Shown: positions 14,877 through 21,290, counted from the first letter of the stretch. The stretch: DNA of 22,131 nt from an uncultured Desulfuromonadales bacterium (GCA_945787295.1 CALZHQ010000063.1:1-22131); one strand, 5' to 3'. A program made the numbers and translations. The notes: a model not told the origin generated them from the letters alone.

Positions 14877-16132
14877 TTCTGCTCAAACTCACCTTGCACA
14901 GCCTCTGGAATCGCCGGGCGAGCCTCTTACTGACCCTGTTCTCGATCACCATCAGCATCACCCTGCTGCTGGGCGTCGAATACATCCGCAAGGAAACCAA
15001 GAGCGCTTTCTTGAGCACCATCTCAGGGACCGACTTGGTCGTGGGCGCCCGGAGTGGGCCGGTTCAACTGCTCCTCTACAGCGTGTTTCGAATTGGCAAC
15101 GCGACCAACAACATCGGTTGGGATACCTATAAGGAGATTGCCGAGAAACCGGAGATCGAGTGGACCATTCCGCTCAGTCTGGGCGATTCTCACCGGGGAT
15201 TTCGGGTGCTGGGAACAAACCTGGACTATTTTCGCTATTACCGCTACGGGAATGAACAATCGCTGGCGTTTGCCTCGGGCGAGCCATTTGCGGGGGTTTT
15301 CGATGCGGTGCTGGGAGCGGAAGTCGCCCGAAAGCTGGGTTACCAGAATGGGGATAAAATCATCATTGCCCATGGCGCGGGGGATGCCGCATCGGCCCGG
15401 CACGAAGATAAGCCATTCCGAGTGGTCGGGATTCTCAAACCGACCGGCACTCCCATTGACCGCACCGTCCATGTGTCTTTAGAGGGGATCGAAGCGATTC
15501 ATATCGACTGGATCGGCGGGGCGCCGATTTCCGGCTACCAGATCAGCGCCGACGAAGCGCTGACAAAAAACTTGCAGCCCAAGGTCATCACCGCATTCTT
15601 CGTTGGACTGAAGAGTCGTGCCATGGCGTTCCGGCTGCAGCGCACCATCAATGACTATAAGCTGGAACCGATGCTGGCGATCGTGCCCGGGATCGCCCTG
15701 GCGCAGCTGTGGCAGGCGATCGGCCTGTTTGAGAACGTGTTGCGGGTCATAACGGGCTTTGTGGTGGTAGCGGGCCTGCTGGGGATGCTGACCGTGCTGC
15801 TCTCCACCCTCAATGAACGGCGGCGGGAGATGGCCATTCTGCGGGCGGTGGGCGCGCATCCCCGCCAGGTGTTCCTGCTGTTTGTCCTCGAAGCCCTGGT
15901 TCTGGTCGTTTCGAGTTGTGCTCTCGGAGCAGCCCTGCTCTTCACCCTGGTGCTCAGCTTACGCCCCTGGGTCATGGCGCACTATGGTTTTTTCCTGAAT
16001 CTCTGGACTCCGGGGCAAGAAGAAATCCTGCTGCTTGCTGTGGTCGCGGCAGTTGCGTTACTGTTTAGCTTGATCCCTGGAGCCATTGCCTATCGTCGGT
16101 CGCTGCAAGACGGACTCACCGTGAGGTTATAA
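14873..16132 (+). CDS. ABC transporter permease, FtsX/MacB fold, Zrg-like system
   Basis: 419 residues. One N-terminal span (about 14-38, RRASLLLTLFSITISITLLLGVEYI), a large periplasmic MacB-type domain (40-280), then three C-terminal spans: ITGFVVVAGLLGMLTVLLST, LFVLEALVLVVSSCALGAAL and ILLLAVVAAVALLFSLIPGA. Between the first two of these lies the coupling segment LNERRREMAILRAVGAHP that docks the ATPase. Four spans with one large extracytoplasmic domain is the mechanotransmission type (MacB/LolC), which does not itself form an import channel; that makes its use in a metal uptake cluster unusual. The DUF3299 gene starts two bases after its stop. Confidence 0.9.
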   Translation: MILLKLTLHSLWNRRASLLLTLFSITISITLLLGVEYIRKETKSAFLSTISGTDLVVGARSGPVQLLLYSVFRIGNATNNIGWDTYKEIAEKPEIEWTIPLSLGDSHRGFRVLGTNLDYFRYYRYGNEQSLAFASGEPFAGVFDAVLGAEVARKLGYQNGDKIIIAHGAGDAASARHEDKPFRVVGILKPTGTPIDRTVHVSLEGIEAIHIDWIGGAPISGYQISADEALTKNLQPKVITAFFVGLKSRAMAFRLQRTINDYKLEPMLAIVPGIALAQLWQAIGLFENVLRVITGFVVVAGLLGMLTVLLSTLNERRREMAILRAVGAHPRQVFLLFVLEALVLVVSSCALGAALLFTLVLSLRPWVMAHYGFFLNLWTPGQEEILLLAVVAAVALLFSLIPGAIAYRRSLQDGLTVRL

Positions 16133-16134
16133 AT

Positions 16135-16734
16135 ATGCGCCTTTCAAAATTCCATTTTGGTTTCTGTTTTTTGCTTCTTTACACGATGACCGTTACGCCG
16201 GTTTTTTCGGTCACGACAAATCATTCTCAAGCGGAACGTCCCGAGAATAAACCGGAATACGAAGAGATTTTCTGGGGGGATCTGGAAAAGCCGGATCAGC
16301 GAGCGGCCGATGTCTTAAAAAAATATCAGCCGCAGCTTGAGGAAATGCAAGACGGAGACCCGGAAGCCATGGCTCTGCTGGAGAAGATTCAGGCGGAACT
16401 TTACTCCCTTCCGGTCAACCCGGCGATGGATGGCAAAAAGGTCATGTTGGCTGGCTATGTCGCCCCACTGGAGGTGGATAACGAAGATGGCATGGTCAAA
16501 GAATTTCTTCTCGTCCCCTACTTCGGTGCTTGTGTTCATGTCCCTCCGCCCCCTCTTAATCAGATTCTGCTGGTTATGCCACAAAAAGGGAAATCAATTC
16601 ATATGCAGGACATTAACGAACCTGTCTGGGTGTTCGGAATAATTAGCACCGAAAATATCTCAACCGACTTGGCAAAGGTAGGTTATCAGATGCAGAACGC
16701 CCGGGTGGAATTGATGCCCACAGGTACTGAATAA
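16135..16734 (+). CDS. DUF3299 exported protein, Zrg-like system
   Basis: 199 residues. Signal-type N-terminus (hydrophobic 8-25, FGFCFLLLYTMTVTPVFS), a linker rich in E/K, then the DUF3299 core: KVMLAGYVAPLEVD (about 103-116) and FLLVPYFGACVHVPPPPLNQ (124-143) with the conserved G-A-C-x-H-x-P-P-P-P. The Cys and His of this motif could bind metal. DUF3299 genes travel with DUF2796 and the ABC pair in Zrg-type clusters. It is the last gene of the operon. Function within the system is not established. Confidence 0.85.
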   Translation: MRLSKFHFGFCFLLLYTMTVTPVFSVTTNHSQAERPENKPEYEEIFWGDLEKPDQRAADVLKKYQPQLEEMQDGDPEAMALLEKIQAELYSLPVNPAMDGKKVMLAGYVAPLEVDNEDGMVKEFLLVPYFGACVHVPPPPLNQILLVMPQKGKSIHMQDINEPVWVFGIISTENISTDLAKVGYQMQNARVELMPTGTE

Positions 16735-16768
16735 ATCGCTTCACCAAAAGGACTGAACCAGCTATCCC

Positions 16769-16905
16769 CAATTGACCCAGCCCGCTTTTGTCAGACAGAA
16801 GACTCGACAAAAGGTGGCCAGGAACATTAATCTCATAATCGGTCATCGTGGTTTTCTCTCCTTGTTGATGGCCTCATGAATTTACAGCACTATACGGACT
16901 CAACC
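16769..16905 (-). mobile_element. Truncated IS256-family element: end plus transposase N-terminus
   Basis: On the minus strand AAGGAGAG (16857-16864) precedes ATG 16846. The frame reads MTDYEINVPGHLLSSLLSDK then SGLGQL, like the first residues of IS256 (Mutator-type) transposases ('EINIPKELL.GLLS...GL.QLVEAVLNQ'). After about residue 26 similarity stops, where the expected VLNQ(I/V)LEAQ is missing, so the element is cut off next to the DUF3299 gene. The sequence between 16905 and 16865 (GAGTCCGTATAGTGCTGTAA) resembles an IS256 terminal repeat. It begins exactly where similarity to the resolvase gene ends, which marks the insertion point. Confidence 0.55.
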
Positions 16906-16975
16906 CCTTTCATTGCCAATCTCCTCGCGCTCGATGCAAAAGAACCATGGCACTCCTTGCAACTTCCCTCCTTTG
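16906..16975 (-). repeat. 70-base repeat, left copy (resolvase 5' region relic)
   Basis: About 87% identical, with one indel, to 20137-20205, same orientation. It contains AAAGGAGG, a 12-codon leader ORF, GAGGAG and ATG AAA GG of a resolvase gene. The resolvase frame then breaks: it stops at TAG 16890 after seven codons, because IS256-type sequence follows. Confidence 0.8.
16910..16948 (-). pseudogene. Leader ORF of the lost resolvase (12 codons)
   Basis: ATG 16948, preceded by AAGGAG four bases upstream, encodes MVLLHRARGDWQ. Its TGA overlaps the relic resolvase ATG (ATGA, 16910-16913). Same layout as the intact copy at 20141-20179. Confidence 0.45.
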
Positions 16976-16984
16976 GAAATAAGA

Positions 16985-17010
16985 GAAGCCCCAGCGTGAA
17001 CCGGGGCTTC
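16985..17010 (-). terminator. Intrinsic terminator after the ParE-type module
   Basis: GAAGCCCC (16985-16992) pairs with GGGGCTTC (17003-17010) around a 10-base loop. On the minus strand it is followed by TCTTATTTCC, and it lies 36 bases past the toxin stop. Confidence 0.6.
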
Positions 17011-17045
17011 ATTACGTTATGATATTTGAAATGGGTAGCCTTCAG

Positions 17046-17345
17046 CTAGTGATAATCCTCTTCCAACTGATGACGAACGGCTAAAATTGTAACCGTTTTG
17101 TTGTTCTCGATCTCGAATAGGACAACATAGCCTTTTGAGCCGAATGGAATGATCATTTCGCGCAGCAGGGGATTTTCAGGTGTCGCCTTTCGGCAGGTAA
17201 AAGGAAAATCCTGAAGAAAGCCGACGCCTTTTTCGATTGCTTCGAGTGCTTTGCGGGCAGCAGCTAAGTCTAATTCAACAAGAAAACCATACAGCCGAAC
17301 AAGGTCTTCTTTCGCCCCTTTTGTATAGCGAACTTGATAGCTCAC
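17046..17345 (-). CDS. ParE/RelE-family toxin
   Basis: 99 residues, the normal size. YQVRYTKGAKEDLVRLYGFL opens the family's helix hairpin, followed by FPFTCRKATPENPLLREMIIPFGSKGYVVLFEIEN and VTILAVRHQLEEDYH, the beta-sheet and C-terminal strand with the family Arg/His positions. The GTG start overlaps the antitoxin stop (GTGA, 17342-17345), so translation is coupled. ParE-type toxins poison gyrase and RelE-type ones cut mRNA; the target cannot be told here. A terminator follows at 17010-16985. Confidence 0.85.
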   Translation of the reverse strand: MSYQVRYTKGAKEDLVRLYGFLVELDLAAARKALEAIEKGVGFLQDFPFTCRKATPENPLLREMIIPFGSKGYVVLFEIENNKTVTILAVRHQLEEDYH

Positions 17346-17614
17346 TTAATAGCCTTTTTCTCTGCATCGTGAAGCATAGTCTTTAATTCATCAAAGACCG
17401 CATCCGCAGAAAAATACTCCCCAGTTCGTTTTGCTTCTTCTCTGGAGGCCAGACCTCTTGAAATGAACTCTTTCTGAGCCACTCGATGTTGGATTCCGGC
17501 CTTCAAAGACTCTTCCATAAAGTTGGATAAACTTTCACCTTCACGTAAAACGCTCTCAGCCGCTTGGCGCAATTCAGGCTCAACTCTTATGGATGGGATT
17601 GATGATGATTTCAT
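17342..17614 (-). CDS. Antitoxin of the ParE-type module (YlcI/YnfO-like, RHH N-terminus)
   Basis: 90 residues from ATG 17614, chosen because GGAGG lies five bases upstream; an in-frame upstream ATG run (to 17641) would cover the operator. SSIPSIRVEPELRQAAESVL with ESLSNFMEESLKAGI is a ribbon-helix-helix DNA-binding pattern. The tail EFISRGLASREEAKRTGEYFSADAVFDEL is typical of this antitoxin family and should wrap the toxin. It likely represses its own promoter through the palindrome at 17630-17646. Confidence 0.8.
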   Translation of the reverse strand: MKSSSIPSIRVEPELRQAAESVLREGESLSNFMEESLKAGIQHRVAQKEFISRGLASREEAKRTGEYFSADAVFDELKTMLHDAEKKAIK

Positions 17615-17629
17615 AATGACCTCCATGCG

Positions 17630-17646
17630 ATGCATTTGCAATGCAT
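17630..17646 (-). promoter_or_regulatory. Operator-like palindrome of the ParE-type module
   Basis: Perfect 7-base arms ATGCATT/AATGCAT around TGC, ending 16 bases upstream of the antitoxin ATG. Size and place fit autoregulation by the RHH antitoxin. Confidence 0.5.
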
Positions 17647-17679
17647 TCTACCAAAGGAATCCCTTTCTGGCAATCATTG

Positions 17680-17705
17680 AAAAAAACTCCCAGTCGAACC
17701 AGGAG
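17680..17705 (-). terminator. Minus-strand-specific intrinsic terminator
   Basis: Minus-strand RNA reads CUCCUGG-UUCGA-CUGGGAG followed by seven U. The stem has 7 bp including two G-U wobbles, which would be mismatches on the plus strand, so it works one way only. It lies upstream of the antitoxin promoter and would stop incoming minus-strand transcripts, for instance from the resolvase side. Confidence 0.5.
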
Positions 17706-17769
17706 CTTTTAAGTCAGAAGTTCTTGCGTCAACGGCCCTAGCTAAATGAGGGTTTTGATTGACCCGATT

Positions 17770-17799
17770 TTGCATCGTGTGTAGGGTATTCTCTATATT
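17770..17799 (+). promoter_or_regulatory. Candidate promoter for the exported-protein pair
   Basis: TTGCAT (17770-17775), an 18-base spacer and TATATT (17794-17799), 23 bases before the ATG at 17823. Confidence 0.4.
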
Positions 17800-17822
17800 T
17801 CAATGTGATAGGAGGGAGGGTT

Positions 17823-18326
17823 ATGCTGAAAGGTATCATATCGTTCTGCGCCATTTCGATTTTGCTCCTGTTTACCTGTCCTGCCTACTCCACCACCCTG
17901 ATCGATTCTTTGGTCAAGAGCTTCAAAACAATCGGCTATCCTGAAAATGAAGTCGTCGCCAGAATCACTTTTCAGACCGACATCCCCCAGATCACAGGTG
18001 ACCGTACAGAAGATTCTGTGCTGCTAGCCTACAAAATCCAGAATAAACTCGTTTCGACATTTTTACAGAACGGTTGGCAAACCGACGATTCTCTACAGGT
18101 TGATATAATTGATGCCGGGATCATCGAGCTGGAACTTGGCAAAGGGATGACCCTAGGCCTCAAGGAAACTCTCCGACTGAAGGCCTATATTCATCAATGT
18201 GATCCCCCAATGCGCAAGTACCGTGGCGGTAGCCTTGATGAGTTTTTCAAGAAGCAGGTTCTAGAAACTTCTGAACGGTGCTTCACATACGATGAAAAGT
18301 TGCAGGGAAAGAATTATCCCTATTGA
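17823..18326 (+). CDS. Exported protein of unknown function
   Basis: 167 residues from ATG 17823, with GGAGGGAGGG just upstream. An in-frame GTG at 17805 would place the ribosome site inside the gene. Signal peptide 1-23 (GIISFCAISILLLFTCPAYS). The mature part shows FKTIGYPENEVVARITFQTDIPQITG, a KIQNKLVSTFLQNGW helix, and a C-terminal half with two Cys that could form a disulfide (IHQCDPP and SERCFTYD). No family recognised. It is followed 17 bases later by the TPR-like gene, so the two are likely one transcript. Its AT-leaning composition suits the accessory region. Confidence 0.7.
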   Translation: MLKGIISFCAISILLLFTCPAYSTTLIDSLVKSFKTIGYPENEVVARITFQTDIPQITGDRTEDSVLLAYKIQNKLVSTFLQNGWQTDDSLQVDIIDAGIIELELGKGMTLGLKETLRLKAYIHQCDPPMRKYRGGSLDEFFKKQVLETSERCFTYDEKLQGKNYPY

Positions 18327-18343
18327 GCATGTAGGAGGCTATG

Positions 18344-19327
18344 ATGCGTAAAGTTATTGTCCTTTTCTTGGCCCTAGCTCTTGGGCTCAGTGTTCCCTTA
18401 CAAAGTCATGCGGGGCTTTTTGAAACAAATGTCGATAAAGCAAAGGACTTTATGCAGGCAAAAATGTTTCCGCAAGCAATTGCTCTGCTAGAAAAGGAAA
18501 TCAACGAGGAGCCGACGAATGCAGAGGCTCATTATCAACTTGGTATTTGCTATATCAACAAGGGCAGCTTCAGCCGTGCAGATGAGCGATTTGCCAGTGC
18601 TGTAGCCTTGGATTCTCAATTCGGACAACAAATAGGAAAAGAATGGAAGTCTGCTGGTTCTCAAGAGCTAAATAAGGGCAATATCTCTTCTGCTGAGAGG
18701 CTATTCAGTAAAGCTGTTGATTATCAGCCTAGCTTAAAAAGCAGTATTGCAGGCAGTTTTGTCTCAACAGGAGAAGCGAACCCATCTATTGCTCTTAAGT
18801 GTTTCGAGAGCGCCCTGAGATTTTCCCCAGACAATCAGGAAACCAAAAAGAAGATTGGCATTGAATACCTTAAGGCTGCTGCGCAGGCATGGCCTAACGG
18901 CTCACATAAATCACTTAAAGAGAAAGCGACAAACATATTAGGCGAAGCGAAAGTGCAGGAAGTCTTTCCGGCCCCATACGATAAAGTTGTTTTCGAACAA
19001 ACTTTTTCCCACTCTGATCCAAAAAACAAAGAGTGGACACGCACTTTTGCTTGGAGCGAAAAATTTCAACCTGGTGATTTGATTCAGATTCTCACCAAAA
19101 GTGCCAACGGCCCTGGGAAAATTTATGTTTATCGGGGAAAGGAATTTACTCCTAAAATGACCAAAGTAACAAGCGGAGAATACAAGCAAAAAATCGAGGA
19201 ATTTGAAGTTGGCAAATATTTCTCAATATGGCTGGATACGGACACCCCTAGCTTAAAAGCCAGAGTAAGAGTCACAAGAAAAATATCAAACCCAGAGCCT
19301 AATATCAGTAAGCTCGCTGGATTTTAA
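18344..19327 (+). CDS. Exported TPR-repeat protein
   Basis: 327 residues. ATG 18344 is preferred over the adjacent ATG 18341, since AGGAGG (18333-18338) is five bases from the former and only two from the latter. Signal peptide 1-23 (KVIVLFLALALGLSVPLQSHA). Residues 25-185 hold tetratricopeptide units: AIALLEKEINEEPTNAEAHY then QLGICYINKGSFSRADERFA, and later SSAERLFSKAVDYQP and ALKCFESALRFSPDNQETKK. The C-terminal 110 residues (EWTRTFAWSEKFQPGD onward) form a separate beta-rich domain I do not recognise. Likely a periplasmic scaffold working with the protein encoded just upstream. Confidence 0.75.
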   Translation: MRKVIVLFLALALGLSVPLQSHAGLFETNVDKAKDFMQAKMFPQAIALLEKEINEEPTNAEAHYQLGICYINKGSFSRADERFASAVALDSQFGQQIGKEWKSAGSQELNKGNISSAERLFSKAVDYQPSLKSSIAGSFVSTGEANPSIALKCFESALRFSPDNQETKKKIGIEYLKAAAQAWPNGSHKSLKEKATNILGEAKVQEVFPAPYDKVVFEQTFSHSDPKNKEWTRTFAWSEKFQPGDLIQILTKSANGPGKIYVYRGKEFTPKMTKVTSGEYKQKIEEFEVGKYFSIWLDTDTPSLKARVRVTRKISNPEPNISKLAGF

Positions 19328-19344
19328 CCGACTCTTTCAATTTG

Positions 19345-19373
19345 TGAATTGCCCCTGTTTTAGACACTCTCGA
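19345..19373. mobile_element. Possible IS3-type terminal repeat remnant
   Basis: TGAATTGCCCCTGTTTTAGA followed by CACTC resembles the 'TGAA..GCCCC.GTTT' ends of IS3-group elements, recalled by pattern only. No transposase remains beside it. Confidence 0.25.
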
Positions 19374-19466
19374 TCCAGTCAAAGACTGTCCGTCGCAAAA
19401 CTTGAAGGTTGTTAGGCAGTTTTTTGGTAAGTCCCCAGGAAGGCCGAATTTGGCCAAAAAAATCCC

Positions 19467-19506
19467 CTGTTTTTCATGCCTCAAAATCGAGGGACATTTG
19501 AGATCC
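19467..19506. repeat. Diverged repeat, copy 1 of 2
   Basis: CTGTTTTTC, AAAATC and ATTTGAGATCC occur in this order with 7-base gaps. The same words with 5-base gaps occur at 21096-21131. The copies bracket the resolvase and the RelE module. Confidence 0.35.
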
Positions 19507-19544
19507 GGGCCTGTAAATTCCTGAGAACTTCCCCAGCAAGAAGC

Positions 19545-20144
19545 TTATGAACAGGACACTCTCTGGCTCATCTTTATCTTGCTCGCAAAACGGTATATGG
19601 TCGCTCGGCTGACTTTATACTTGATGGCTAAATCCTCTTTGGAAAAGTCACCTTGTTCAAATTCTCGGATCAGTTGTTTCCTTTGAGCGGTCGTCATGTC
19701 CTCAAACATGGATTTCCTGCCAAACTTAACTCCCCTGGCTTTTGCTAATTCTCGCCCCTCAGCAGTTCGCTGCATAATCATGTCTCTTTCAAACTCACCA
19801 ATGGCAGAGATCATGTAGAAGAGCAGTCTGCCGCTCGGAGTTGTCGTGTCGATCTGCTGGTCTAGAACAACCAAATCAACATTTTTTTCTTCAAGCAACT
19901 TGGCGATGTTGGCAAGATCGATCACCGAACGCGCTAATCGATCAAGCTTTGTCACCACGAAAATATCCCCCTCCCGGATGTAGTTTAACGCTGCTTCAAG
20001 TTGTTCCCGTTGTGACCCCGTCTTTCCGGTAAATTTCTCCGAAAAGATTTTGTCGCAGCCGCTTTCAGTTAACCGCTGCACTTGAATGTCCAACGACTGC
20101 CCGCTTGTGGATACCCGACTGTAGCCAACCTTGATTCCTTTCAT
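19545..20144 (-). CDS. Serine recombinase (resolvase/invertase family)
   Basis: 199 residues, the full size of small Tn3-resolvase/Pin-type enzymes. Catalytic region VGYSRVSTSGQSLDIQVQRL with nucleophile Ser12 and Arg10. KLDRLARSVIDLANI supplies the catalytic Arg pair, and GEFERDMIMQRTAEGRELAKARGVKFGR leads from helix E into the DNA-binding tail. The helix-turn-helix is KEDLAIKYKVSRATIYRFAS. It should cut and rejoin DNA at a nearby res-like site through a Ser-DNA bond. ATG 20144 has GAGGAG seven bases upstream and overlaps the stop of a 12-codon leader ORF. It lies downstream of the RelE module on the same strand, behind a strong terminator. It looks intact and could be active. Confidence 0.88.
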   Translation of the reverse strand: MKGIKVGYSRVSTSGQSLDIQVQRLTESGCDKIFSEKFTGKTGSQREQLEAALNYIREGDIFVVTKLDRLARSVIDLANIAKLLEEKNVDLVVLDQQIDTTTPSGRLLFYMISAIGEFERDMIMQRTAEGRELAKARGVKFGRKSMFEDMTTAQRKQLIREFEQGDFSKEDLAIKYKVSRATIYRFASKIKMSQRVSCS

Positions 20145-20205
20145 TGCCAGACTCCTCGCGTTTGATACAAAAGAACCATGGCACCCCTTGGTCTACCCTC
20201 CTTTG
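20137..20205 (-). repeat. 70-base repeat, right copy (intact resolvase 5' region)
   Basis: Partner of 16906-16975, same orientation. It covers AAAGGAGG, the leader ORF, the resolvase ribosome site and the first codons. The two copies are about 3.2 kb apart and each sits behind a toxin-antitoxin module and terminator. Confidence 0.8.
20141..20179 (-). CDS. 12-codon leader ORF overlapping the resolvase start
   Basis: ATG 20179, with AAGGGG four bases ahead, encodes MVLLYQTRGVWQ; its TGA overlaps the resolvase ATG as ATGA. The frame, length and overlap are kept in the left copy. However, all five codon differences change the amino acid, so the act of translation, not the peptide, is what may matter. 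Likely a coupling device for resolvase translation. Confidence 0.45.
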   Translation of the reverse strand: MVLLYQTRGVWQ

Positions 20206-20210
20206 AATAA

Positions 20211-20249
20211 AAAATCCCCCTGACTTCTCTTGGAGGTCAGGGGGATTTT
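20211..20249 (-). terminator. Strong bidirectional intrinsic terminator
   Basis: Perfect 14-bp arms AAAATCCCCCTGAC (20211-20224) and GTCAGGGGGATTTT (20236-20249) around an 11-base loop, with T runs on both sides. On the minus strand it ends the RelE module before the resolvase leader. Confidence 0.9.
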
Positions 20250-20348
20250 TGTCTAAGCGCCCGGGAAGGGGAAGTGCTTGCTGAACGGCAACTTGAGCTA
20301 AAAATCGCATATCTGCGTTCTATAAGGGATCATACGGATACCCTCTTT

Positions 20349-20636
20349 TCAATTTTTTCTTTTGTCGACCTTCTTGTAAACTAGATTCTTGTCCCGCCTG
20401 CCAATCGCAATAACCTGGACGCAAATCCGCTCGTCTATCACCTCATAGACCAGTCGATACCCGCTTGCCCGCAGCTTGATCTTGTAATGGTTCTCATATC
20501 CGGAAAGCTGGTCCCCTGGCACACGCGGATTTTCTAAGCGGTCCACCATCTTCTTCTTAAACTGTGCCCTGATCGAGCCATCCAATTTTTTCCATTCTTT
20601 GAGAGCCGTTGGCAAAAATTCCAGCTCATAGGTCAT
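20349..20636 (-). CDS. RelE/StbE-family toxin
   Basis: 95 residues. YELEFLPTALKEWKKLDGSI, RLENPRVPGDQLSG, YKIKLRASGYRLVYEVIDERICVQVIAIGRRD and a basic tail follow the RelE/StbE pattern, with the Lys/Arg positions used for mRNA cleavage in the ribosome A site. The ATG overlaps the antitoxin stop by 11 bases (ATGACCTATGA, 20626-20636), so the pair is translationally coupled with antitoxin first. The terminator at 20211-20249 ends the operon. Confidence 0.9.
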   Translation of the reverse strand: MTYELEFLPTALKEWKKLDGSIRAQFKKKMVDRLENPRVPGDQLSGYENHYKIKLRASGYRLVYEVIDERICVQVIAIGRRDKNLVYKKVDKRKN

Positions 20637-20877
20637 CGAGGCTGACCTTTACTGCGGATATTTTTTCATGCTGCCGTTGTTGAACGATCAAGCCGATCTG
20701 ATAATCCTCTACCTTCTCCATTAGCGCCTCATAGGTCTCAGCCGGAATCAGGTAAGCCGTAGGCTTGTTATGGTTAAGGATAGCGATTGGTTCGCCACCA
20801 GACTTTTCGATCAGGGATGAGGGGTTTTTCTTTAGCTCAGAAATGCTAGCTGAGCAATTTGCGAGTACCGTTTCCAT
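20626..20877 (-). CDS. Phd/YefM (StbD-like) antitoxin
   Basis: 83 residues from ATG 20877; an in-frame upstream extension to 20913 lacks a ribosome site, while GAGG precedes 20877. ETVLANCSASISELKKNPSS with GGEPIAILNHNKPTAYLIPA is the Phd/YefM DNA-binding domain in its StbD form. The acidic tail (EKISAVKVSLDDL) binds the toxin. It should repress its own promoter at the palindrome around 20918-20935. Confidence 0.9.
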   Translation of the reverse strand: METVLANCSASISELKKNPSSLIEKSGGEPIAILNHNKPTAYLIPAETYEALMEKVEDYQIGLIVQQRQHEKISAVKVSLDDL

Positions 20878-20917
20878 AATAAAACCTCTTTCTCGATCTC
20901 TATAAAGACTCAATTTG

Positions 20918-20953
20918 AGACCTTATTATAGGTCTTTTTGCGGGGATATTCAA
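20918..20953 (-). promoter_or_regulatory. Promoter and operator of the RelE module
   Basis: On the minus strand: TTGAAT (20953-20948), a 17-base spacer and a perfect TATAAT (20930-20925). The -10 box is framed by inverted repeats AGACCT/AGGTCT (20918-20923 and 20930-20935), so a bound Phd-type antitoxin would cover it. The site lies 41 bases before the antitoxin ATG. Confidence 0.65.
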
Positions 20954-21290
20954 GTTTCATATGGCCTAAATTGACGGAGGTCCAACTCGGCGACCAAGAT
21001 CAGTAAGATCACAAGCGATTTTGAGTGGTGGCCAATTTCTCCCCACTGGTTCAGCCGAAAGGCCTCTGGCGGGATCCCCTGGGAAGGTTCTCGGGCTGTT
21101 TTTCGACAGAAAATCAGGAATTTTGAGATCCAATGTAGTTCCCACCCAGCCCCCCTGTGTCCAAAGGCTGAAACGATTTATGAGATAGGGCAGCACCTCC
21201 TTCAAGTTAACAAAAACTCCAATGTTTAAGAACTGGCTGATTGGACTAGAATTTCATTCTCAAAAGTAATTTGGTGATTTTATGAAAAAT
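20954..21290. other. 337-base stretch without a recognised gene
   Basis: Holds a 79-codon minus-strand frame (20966-21205; start TTG after a T-rich stretch) whose product, with LDLKIPDFLSKNSPRTFPGD and RNWPPLKIACDLTDLGRRVG, matches nothing I know. It also contains the second copy of the diverged repeat (21096-21131). It is probably decayed mobile DNA. Confidence 0.35.
21096..21131. repeat. Diverged repeat, copy 2 of 2
   Basis: Partner of 19467-19506: CTGTTTTTC, AAAATC and TTTTGAGATCC in the same order and orientation. Confidence 0.35.

Larger units (their letters stand above)
16735..17045. other. 311-base junction zone made of mobile-element remnants
   Basis: Contains, read on the minus strand from right to left, a terminator (17010-16985), a 70-base repeat with a leader ORF and the first codons of a lost resolvase gene (16975-16890), and a truncated IS256-type transposase start (16846 to about 16769). 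No intact gene. Confidence 0.6.

Noticed and set aside
16643..16846. 67-codon minus-strand ORF as a complete gene
   Set aside because: Only about the first 26 codons resemble a transposase; the rest is antisense to the DUF3299 gene end. Reported as an IS remnant instead.
17685..17706. GGTTCGA motif suggesting a tRNA T-arm on the minus strand
   Set aside because: No acceptor, D or anticodon arms surround it; the hairpin with its U run is better read as a terminator.
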